A DNA stretch of 19,800 nucleotides from JBOFOR01 sp051659545 (GTDB taxonomy: Bacteria; Bacillota; Clostridia; Peptostreptococcales; Peptostreptococcaceae), in NCBI RefSeq assembly GCF_051659545.1, contig NZ_JBOFOR010000074.1, positions 1-19,800 on the forward strand, in the 5' to 3' direction. Below are positions 14,215 to 19,800 of the stretch, one piece after another. Each line of letters begins with the position of its first letter. Position 1 is the stretch's first letter. The translations under genes were made by a program, and so were the position numbers. The notes under the pieces are model-generated. The model did not search any database. It saw nothing but the letters and a program-made list of their open reading frames with translations, and was not told where the DNA came from.

Positions 14215-14302
14215 TAAAAGGAATTAGTTGTTCGCAAAGGTCGAATACCTTCCTCTGCTAAATATTATGCTAATTATATTGAATTTGATACCTATATTAA
14301 TA

Positions 14303-15682
14303 TTATTTTATAATTAATTTTGCCAATAAAGTTATAATAGGAAGTGCTATTATAGTACGAGTTAAAAATATTATAAATAAATCTTTTAAGTTAAGAGGAA
14401 TATCAGATTTTAATATAACTGCCCCTGTTTCAGTTAAATATATTAATTGAGTGATAGATAAAGCACCTATTATAAACTGTGTAAGTTGGCTTATTCCCTC
14501 TCCAGATACCATTATTGATGGTAAGAACATATCAGTAAAACCTACAAGTATAGCTGGAGCAGCTTGTGTCGCATCAGGTATCTTTAAAAATTCTAATATA
14601 TAAACAACTGGTAAAGATATAACATTAAAGAAAGGTGTAAATTCTGCAACAATAAGTGCTAAAGTACCCCAAGCCATAACTAAAGGTAAAAGACCTAAGT
14701 ACATATCAACAACTGTTTTACATCCATTTATTAATATATCTTTAAATGAAGGAGCAGCAGAAGCTCTAGTCAGTGCTTTATTTAATCCAAAGTTAAACAC
14801 ACTCTCACCTTCAGGAACTAATTCTTCTTTTAAGTGAGGAACATTATTATAAGTTGAGTTTTTAAATTTAGCTAGTGGATATATACGAGGCATAATTAAT
14901 GCACAAGCTAAAGATGCAACACATACTGTACCGTAAAATGGAACAAATAGTGGCATAAGACCTAATTGGTCAGCTATAACAGTTGAAAATGGTAATGATA
15001 CTAGAGAGAAGCAAACTGAAATAGTAGCAGCTTCTTTAGCTGTATAAAACCCTTGCTTATATTGAGTATTAGTTATCATTATTCCAAGAGTACCATCTCC
15101 GAGCCAAGAAGATAGGGCATCAACAGCAGAACGACCAGGAACTTTAAATAACATATACATAGATTTAGATACTAGGGTACCGAATAAATCCATAAGACCG
15201 AAATCTACAACTAAGGGCAATAAGAATCCTGAAACTAAGAATATTGCAAGCAAACTAGGTAAAAGAGATAATACTACTTGCCCAGTTAATTCTGACTGTA
15301 TAACTTCAGGTCCAAAGCCAAATACTACCATGCATATGAACACAGCACCTAAAATTCGACATACTAGCCAGAAGGGTGAAACATTTAAAAGTCCTTTTAA
15401 AAATTCATTTTTTATATTAACAAATTTGCTAGCTACAGATAAAACAGCAGAGGTTACAATAACTACTAATGCAATGTTTAATAAATAATCAGCAGCAACT
15501 ATTTTTATAAGCTCAGCTAAAAATCCTATTCCTATGTTTATAGGAGATAAACCTTCTAAAGGGAAGATTTCACCATATGGTAATGGTATTATAAATAAAA
15601 ATAATCCAAATAAAGATGGGATTAAAAATTTAAGTAGATTAGAACTACTTGTACTAGGTAATGATGCTACGTTTTTTTCCAT
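14303..15682 (-). CDS. YjiH-family nucleoside-recognition membrane protein
   Basis: The 459-residue protein has about ten to eleven membrane helices and the features of the YjiH family, whose members contain the nucleoside-recognition (Gate) domain: VPGRSAVDALSSWLGDGTLGIMITNTQYKQGFYTAKEAATI near residues 180-222 and a second half with TDMFLPSIMVSGEG and ITQLIYLTETGAVILKSDIP. The natural substrate of YjiH proteins is not established. GGAGGAG precedes ATG 15682. The whole gene sits behind a T-box riboswitch, so expression should rise when a particular tRNA is uncharged. This implies that it handles an amino acid or related compound, probably as a transporter, rather than a nucleoside. The family call is firm; transport of a specific amino acid is inference from the leader. 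Confidence 0.88.
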   Translation of the reverse strand: MEKNVASLPSTSSSNLLKFLIPSLFGLFLFIIPLPYGEIFPLEGLSPINIGIGFLAELIKIVAADYLLNIALVVIVTSAVLSVASKFVNIKNEFLKGLLNVSPFWLVCRILGAVFICMVVFGFGPEVIQSELTGQVVLSLLPSLLAIFLVSGFLLPLVVDFGLMDLFGTLVSKSMYMLFKVPGRSAVDALSSWLGDGTLGIMITNTQYKQGFYTAKEAATISVCFSLVSLPFSTVIADQLGLMPLFVPFYGTVCVASLACALIMPRIYPLAKFKNSTYNNVPHLKEELVPEGESVFNFGLNKALTRASAAPSFKDILINGCKTVVDMYLGLLPLVMAWGTLALIVAEFTPFFNVISLPVVYILEFLKIPDATQAAPAILVGFTDMFLPSIMVSGEGISQLTQFIIGALSITQLIYLTETGAVILKSDIPLNLKDLFIIFLTRTIIALPIITLLAKLIIK

Positions 15683-15719
15683 AAATAAACTCCTCCAATT
15701 TTAAATTAAAATAAACAAT

Positions 15720-15754
15720 AAAAAAAGTCCCTTGGTCATTAAAGACCAAGAGAC
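15720..15754 (-). terminator. T-box-controlled leader terminator
   Basis: On the minus strand GTCTCTTGGTC and GACCAAGGGAC pair around a TTTAAT loop (15754-15727), followed by seven T. It competes with the antiterminator that includes the T-box sequence just upstream. Confidence 0.92.
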
Positions 15755-15960
15755 GAAAATATCCGCGTTACCACTCTCGTTGATAATCAAAAATAAATTT
15801 TATGACTATCCACTCATATACTCTTAAGGCGAGATAACCAATTACCATACTTAATTTCAAGTAATCTTCTCAAAAGCTCTCTTCAGCTAAACTTCATTAC
15901 CAAGCTTCCACCGTCCTTGGCTCTCTATAAATTTCACTTAACTTACTCTCTTTATCACTG
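15720..15960 (-). promoter_or_regulatory. T-box riboswitch leader, putative AGA (Arg) specifier
   Basis: Read on the minus strand, the leader has a stem I closed by AGTGAT/ATTACT, an AGTA loop-E strand opposite GAA, an AGAGAG bulge, and a distal hairpin GCCAAG/CTTGGT with the loop GGTGGAAG. It then has the T-box sequence GAGTGGTAACGCGG (about 15777-15764), which pairs with the free CCA end of uncharged tRNA, and the terminator hairpin. The specifier lies on the 3' side of stem I in GCTGAAGAGAGCTTTTGAG. Aligning to the usual GAA-N-codon-purine pattern gives AGA followed by G, meaning arginine; GAG (Glu) would need the spacer base to be missing. The riboswitch identity is very secure, the amino acid moderately so. 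Confidence 0.93.
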
Positions 15961-15988
15961 AATTTATTAATTTTGATTTGTTTATACT

Positions 15989-16017
15989 ATGTTAAAATAA
16001 TTTAACTAAAAAGTCAA
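15989..16017 (-). promoter_or_regulatory. Promoter of the T-box leader
   Basis: TTGACT (16017-16012) lies 17 bases from TAACAT (15994-15989) on the minus strand, giving a start near 15982, about 20 bases ahead of stem I. It lies between the ABC-F stop codon and the leader. Confidence 0.5.
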
Positions 16018-16030
16018 CTTTTTTTATTGC

Positions 16031-17944
16031 TTAGTTTTTAGAATTAGAAATTTCTTCAGCTAAGTTATTCAAGTATTCCCATCTTTCATATTTATACTCA
16101 AGATCAGATTCTGCTTTTGATTTTGCATCAATTACCTCTTGTAATTTAACAAAATCAGTAGCAAACTTTGAGGTACTAGCTTCAAGTTCTTCTATTTTTT
16201 TCTCTAGTCTTTCTATATCACTATCTATAGTTTCAAATTCTTTTTGTTCATTGTAAGTAAACTTAAGTTTTTTGTCATTTTTAGGTTTTTCTTTTTTTAC
16301 AGATGTATCAAGTTCTTTTTCTTTAACTTCCTCTTTAAACTCAATACCTTGTACTTCTCTGTAAATAGAATAATCACTGTAGTTACCTGTAAATATATGA
16401 ATTTTACCCATACCTTCATAGGCAAATATTTTATTACAAATTCTGTCTAAGAAATATCTATCATGAGAGACTGTAATAACAATACCACTAAATTCATCTA
16501 AGTACTCTTCAAGTATATTAAGAGTATCGATATCTAAATCATTAGTAGGCTCATCTAGTAAAAGAACATTTGGTGCTAACATAAGAGTTCTTAGCAAATG
16601 AAGTCTACGTCTTTCTCCACCAGACAATTTACCTACTAAAGTATACTGCATAGTAGAGTTAAATAAAAATCTCTCACACATTTGAGAAGCTGAAATTTTA
16701 GTGCCATCAGAAGTTTCTATATAGTCACTTGCTTCTTTAACATAGTCAATAGCTCTCATTTCAGAGTGCATATGAGAATCATCTTGGTCAAAACAACCTA
16801 TTTTAACCGTTTCTCCAATTTCTATATGACCACTATCTGGAGATAATTTACCATTGATTATATTTACAAGAGTAGATTTACCCATACCATTTTTACCGAT
16901 TATACCTATTCTATCAGTACGAGCTAAAGTATAATCTAAATCATCAATAACAACCTTATGGTCAAATGCTTTAGAAATATGATGAAGCTCTATAATTTTT
17001 TTACCTAACCTTGTTGAACCAACTGAAATATCTATCTTATCTTCAGGAGAGTAAGAATCTCTATTAGTTAATTCATCAAATCTTTGAAGCCTAGCTTTTT
17101 GTTTTGTAGTACGAGCCTTAGCACCACGTCTAACCCAAGCAAGTTCATTTCTTATTAAATTCTGACGTTTTTCTTCCATACTAGACTCTATAGTTATCCT
17201 TTCAAATTTCTTTTCTAGGAAAATAGAGTAATTACCTTCGTAGCTAAATAATCTACCTTTGTCTAGTTCAATAATTCTATTACAAACACGATCTAAGAAA
17301 TATCTATCGTGAGTTATCATAAGTAATGAACCTTTTCTTGAATTCAGATATTCTTCCAAATAATCTATAGTGTCATTATCTAGGTGGTTGGTAGGCTCAT
17401 CTAAAATTAATAACTCACATGGAGTAATAAGAGCCGAAGCTAAAGAAACTCTTTTTCTTTGACCTCCAGAAAGTGCACTTATTTTTTGATTAAAATCAGT
17501 AACGCCAAGCTTAGTTAAAACTGTTTTTGCTTCACTTTCTAAATCCCAAAGATTAAGCGTATCTATTTTTTCTTGCAGAGATATTAATTTTTTATTTAAG
17601 TCATCACTGAAATTATTATTTACAGCTTGTAGAGTTTCTTCATATTCTAAAAGTAATCTCATTTCCTGAGAAGTTCCTTTGAATACTTGTTCTAAAACAG
17701 TAAATTCTTCATTGTGATCAGGATTTTGAGGTAGGTATTCAACTCTTACAGTATTTGCCTTAGTAAAAGTACCGCCATCTGGAACTTCAAACCCAGCAAT
17801 AATTTTAAGTAAAGTAGATTTACCAGTACCATTTACACCTATAATACCGATTTTTTCTCCGTCGTTAATACCGAAAGAAATATTTTCTAATAATGTTTTT
17901 TCTGAATAACTTTTACTTATATTATCTAACGTCATTAAATTCAT
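16031..17944 (-). CDS. ABC-F ATPase, Uup-like
   Basis: The 637-residue protein has two ABC ATPase domains and no membrane helices. Domain 1 has Walker A GVNGTGKST (36-44), signature LSGGQ (158-162) and Walker B LLILDEPTNHLD (178-189). The linker (about 242-300, with ELAWVRRGAKARTTKQKARL) is the P-site tRNA interaction motif typical of Uup-type members. Domain 2 has GKNGMGKST (350-358), LSGGE (440-444) and LLLDEPTNDLD (461-471). A Lys/Glu-rich C-terminal coiled coil (about 565-632) matches Uup. ABC-F proteins act on ribosomes, relieving stalled or badly started translation; a resistance role is less likely given this linker. AAAGGTGA precedes ATG 17944. It lies 27 bases after the M15 peptidase gene and probably shares its transcript. 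Confidence 0.93.
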   Translation of the reverse strand: MNLMTLDNISKSYSEKTLLENISFGINDGEKIGIIGVNGTGKSTLLKIIAGFEVPDGGTFTKANTVRVEYLPQNPDHNEEFTVLEQVFKGTSQEMRLLLEYEETLQAVNNNFSDDLNKKLISLQEKIDTLNLWDLESEAKTVLTKLGVTDFNQKISALSGGQRKRVSLASALITPCELLILDEPTNHLDNDTIDYLEEYLNSRKGSLLMITHDRYFLDRVCNRIIELDKGRLFSYEGNYSIFLEKKFERITIESSMEEKRQNLIRNELAWVRRGAKARTTKQKARLQRFDELTNRDSYSPEDKIDISVGSTRLGKKIIELHHISKAFDHKVVIDDLDYTLARTDRIGIIGKNGMGKSTLVNIINGKLSPDSGHIEIGETVKIGCFDQDDSHMHSEMRAIDYVKEASDYIETSDGTKISASQMCERFLFNSTMQYTLVGKLSGGERRRLHLLRTLMLAPNVLLLDEPTNDLDIDTLNILEEYLDEFSGIVITVSHDRYFLDRICNKIFAYEGMGKIHIFTGNYSDYSIYREVQGIEFKEEVKEKELDTSVKKEKPKNDKKLKFTYNEQKEFETIDSDIERLEKKIEELEASTSKFATDFVKLQEVIDAKSKAESDLEYKYERWEYLNNLAEEISNSKN

Positions 17945-17971
17945 ATTATCACCTTTAATTCTTTTTTATTT

Positions 17972-18724
17972 TTATAGATTTTTTTCAAAGTGTTGGTAGT
18001 CAGGGTTTGTCCAATTTCCGCCCCAGCTCCAACCTCTATTTACAAATGCATTGTATAAATCATCACCTTTAGTAATCATACCTTTTTGGTAAGTGGCTCT
18101 ATCTTTATACATATATCCTTCGCTTGGACTTACTTCATCGCCTTTAACATGAGGGTTTTGTAGTGGGTTTATATCAATTGCCAAACCTTTACCATGATTA
18201 GAAATTTGATTGGTACCTGCTATCGTTCTATAACAAAATGAAGAGCTATTATTATTAGCCATAGAATCTTCATCAATAGCATTGTACTCATCAATTAACT
18301 TTATTTTTTCAATAGGGAACTTTTTATCGTATAGTTCTTTAAATATATCAACAACTTCAGCTGCAACCTCATTATTTACAACCATTTCTCCAATGTGAAT
18401 TTTATCATCGAAACCATAATAAGTTAAATTCAAATAAGAAAGTGTATCAAAACTTATAGGCTTATTTTCAGGCATAGAAACACCTATCATTTTATCTCTT
18501 ATATCATCTGGAATTGAAGTATAAGAAAATACTGGTTCAAAAGCATCTTCTTCAACTTTTTTATCAGATTCATTAGAGTTATTACTAGACACAATATTGT
18601 CCTTATTAACAACAATATCTGAAGTAATATTATTATCATTGGCATCATTTGATTTAATATTATAAATAAAATATATGGATACAGTTACAACACAAAATAT
18701 TATCAAATATTTTAGTTTTTTCAT
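17972..18724 (-). CDS. M15-type (VanY/CwlK-like) cell-wall peptidase
   Basis: The 250-residue protein has a basic N-terminus and one membrane helix (about residues 5-21), a low-complexity Asn/Ser/Asp linker (about 24-60), and a C-terminal M15 peptidase domain. The zinc ligands are visible: H177 and D184 in SNHGKGLAIDINP and H245 in YQHFEK. It should be anchored outside the membrane and cut peptidoglycan stem peptides as a D,D-carboxypeptidase or L-Ala-D-Glu endopeptidase; the sequence does not settle which. I choose ATG 18724, not the TTG at 18730, because the ribosome binding site AAAGGGGTGA (18740-18731) directly abuts the TTG and is well spaced for ATG. The ABC-F gene follows 27 bases downstream. 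Confidence 0.88.
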   Translation of the reverse strand: MKKLKYLIIFCVVTVSIYFIYNIKSNDANDNNITSDIVVNKDNIVSSNNSNESDKKVEEDAFEPVFSYTSIPDDIRDKMIGVSMPENKPISFDTLSYLNLTYYGFDDKIHIGEMVVNNEVAAEVVDIFKELYDKKFPIEKIKLIDEYNAIDEDSMANNNSSSFCYRTIAGTNQISNHGKGLAIDINPLQNPHVKGDEVSPSEGYMYKDRATYQKGMITKGDDLYNAFVNRGWSWGGNWTNPDYQHFEKNL

Positions 18725-18851
18725 AGTCAATCACCCCTTTAAAAGTTTTACATTGAAAATAAACACATTTAATATTAAAATTTTATTAGATATGATAATT
18801 TAAGTATAAAACTATATACTATTATAACTCATAAATACAAAGGTCACTAAT

Positions 18852-18867
18852 AGTATTTAATAATACT
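18852..18867. promoter_or_regulatory. 16-base inverted repeat upstream of the TIM-barrel gene
   Basis: AGTATT and AATACT are separated by TAAT, 35 bases before the start codon at 18903. It may be an operator in the divergent region, but it is short and AT-rich. Confidence 0.25.
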
Positions 18868-18902
18868 TTTAATATATATGCAACAAGTTAGGGGGAAAAA
18901 GA

Positions 18903-19685
18903 ATGGAGATTTATATTTCGCAGTTAGATGAAAGTAAAAAAGTAGTTCCTATTGTAAAAGAATACAACGTAGGATTAGAAGTAGTACAATTTGCTAGTCC
19001 TTATATACTAGATAATTTAGAAGAGTGTATAAGTTCATACAAAAATGAGATAAAAGAAATTTTAGGCAGTACAAGCCTTTCCATTCATGGACCATATGCA
19101 GATTTAATTCCTGGCACTAGAGATAAGATGATAGCAAAAGTTGCAAAAGAAAGATTTGAACAAGGATATAAAGTAGCAAAAGAGCTAGGAGCTAAAAAAA
19201 TAGTCTATCACAATTCATATACTCCCAAGACCTATACTAATATTGAATGGATGAATAATAGTATAAAATTTTGGAAGGACTTTACCAAAGATAAATTGGA
19301 GGATATAGAAATACATATTGAAAATACCTTAGAAGATGATTATGAATTAATTAAAAACTTAGTTGAGGAAATCAACCATCCTAATTTCTCAATCTGCTTA
19401 GATATAGGTCATATAAATGCTTATTCTTACCTGACCTTAGAACAGTGGATGAGTGGGTTAGGGGATAAAATAAAGCATATGCATATACATAATAATTATG
19501 GAGAAAAGGATACTCATAGTGGCATACAAAATGGGAATATGAATATTATAGAACTTTTAAATTATGTAAAAGAAAATATGGAAAATACAAGTATTTCCTT
19601 GGAAATTGTAGATATAAATCAACTTAAGGAGTCTTTAGAATTATTAAGAGAATATAATTTTAGGCTTTTCCAAGAAATAAAATGA
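18903..19685 (+). CDS. Sugar phosphate isomerase/epimerase-like TIM-barrel protein
   Basis: The 260-residue protein matches the AP-endonuclease-2/xylose-isomerase-like TIM-barrel superfamily. Candidate metal ligands fall at strand ends in the expected order: H62 in SIHGPY, H103 in VYHNSY, E140 in HIENT, D167 and H170 in CLDIGH, H194/H196 in HMHIHNN and E234 in SLEIV. Relatives include sugar isomerases and epimerases, inosose dehydratases and endonuclease IV; the short barrel without DNA-binding loops favours a sugar or polyol substrate. GGGGG about 8 bases before ATG 18903 is the ribosome binding site. It is divergent from the M15 peptidase gene and stands alone. The superfamily call is firm; the reaction is unknown. 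Confidence 0.88.
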   Translation: MEIYISQLDESKKVVPIVKEYNVGLEVVQFASPYILDNLEECISSYKNEIKEILGSTSLSIHGPYADLIPGTRDKMIAKVAKERFEQGYKVAKELGAKKIVYHNSYTPKTYTNIEWMNNSIKFWKDFTKDKLEDIEIHIENTLEDDYELIKNLVEEINHPNFSICLDIGHINAYSYLTLEQWMSGLGDKIKHMHIHNNYGEKDTHSGIQNGNMNIIELLNYVKENMENTSISLEIVDINQLKESLELLREYNFRLFQEIK

Positions 19686-19732
19686 CCGTTTTTTAGAAGC
19701 TATCGCTTAGTCACTGAAATTCGGTTATTTTT
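19684..19732 (+). terminator. Possible weak terminator after the TIM-barrel gene
   Basis: ACCG (19684-19687) can pair with CGGT (19722-19725), enclosing a small AAGC-TATC-GCTT hairpin (about 19698-19709), and a T-rich stretch follows. The outer stem is short and the enclosed region large, so this is a weak candidate. Confidence 0.3.
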
Positions 19733-19738
19733 ATGTTT

Positions 19739-19800
19739 TTATATTTTCTTCAAAAGTGATTTTATGATTTTGGACAAAGTTTCCCCCTCCCCATAGAAAT
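19739..19800 (-). CDS. Possible C-terminal end of a convergent gene
   Basis: On the minus strand an open frame enters from the right edge and reads FYGEGETLSKIIKSLLKKI before TAA at 19741-19739. The amphipathic Lys-rich ending is plausible for a real C-terminus, but about 19 codons are too few to be sure and a second frame is also open nearby. A purine-rich GGGGAGGGGG within it could instead be a ribosome binding site. Confidence 0.3.
   Translation of the reverse strand, partial: FYGEGETLSKIIKSLLKKI

Noticed and set aside
14236..14262. Resemblance of AAAGGTCGAATACCTTC to a tRNA T-arm (attachment site or tRNA remnant)
   Set aside because: The loop lacks the second T of the TTC motif, one stem pair fails, and no anticodon or D arm can be found upstream.
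1..19800. Searched for CRISPR arrays, transposases, phage genes, tRNA and rRNA genes
   Set aside because: None seen: no regularly spaced repeats, no mobile-element proteins and no structural RNA genes apart from the T-box leader.

Overview
The window is very AT-rich (roughly 70 percent or more A+T by eye) and uses AGGAGG-type ribosome binding sites and a mix of ATG, GTG and TTG starts. It encodes a Cys-rich spore-coat-type protein, a T-box leader, an HD-GYP protein and other typical Clostridia families. This points to an anaerobic, spore-forming member of the Clostridia. The Peptostreptococcaceae (Clostridioides, Paraclostridium, Romboutsia and relatives) are the best guess from gene content. 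The region looks like ordinary chromosome: I see no phage, transposase, plasmid or CRISPR genes.

Layout, left half. The window opens inside a membrane-protein gene (1-231), followed by an M42 metallo-aminopeptidase. Next come a lipoprotein, a small two-helix membrane protein (minus strand) and a Cys/Met-rich coiled-coil protein that is probably a spore outer-layer component. A convergent pair on the minus strand follows: a YlbF-family protein and a pyridoxamine/pyridoxal kinase. After these are a membrane-anchored Amidase_6 papain-like hydrolase, a cold-shock protein, a GC-rich repeat-like island between two copies of a short direct repeat, and a two-CBS-domain protein. A cytoplasmic parvulin-type PPIase and a four-helix membrane protein lie on the minus strand.

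Layout, right half. A small TSCPD protein converges on a two-helix membrane protein. A two-gene operon then pairs a tandem HD/HD-GYP protein with a Gfo/Idh/MocA-like protein that lacks the usual catalytic Lys and His. A DUF3867-like protein converges on a nicotinamidase-like cysteine hydrolase. A YjiH-family nucleoside-recognition membrane protein sits behind a complete T-box riboswitch on the minus strand; by alignment to the usual T-box pattern I read its specifier codon as AGA (arginine). Further right, an M15-type peptidase and a Uup-like ABC-F ATPase form a minus-strand pair. The window closes with a TIM-barrel sugar phosphate isomerase/epimerase-like protein and possibly the tail of a convergent gene.

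How it fits together. Most genes are housekeeping or stress functions in one- or two-gene transcription units bounded by clear bidirectional hairpin terminators. The most informative non-coding feature is the T-box, which ties an uncharacterised membrane protein to charging of one tRNA. Other items worth a look are the Cys-rich spore-type protein and its neighbours, the degenerate oxidoreductase coupled to the HD-GYP protein, the repeat island at 6731-6896 with a related copy at 13443, and palindromes in front of the pyridoxal-kinase and nicotinamidase-like genes. I found no complete novel multi-gene system.
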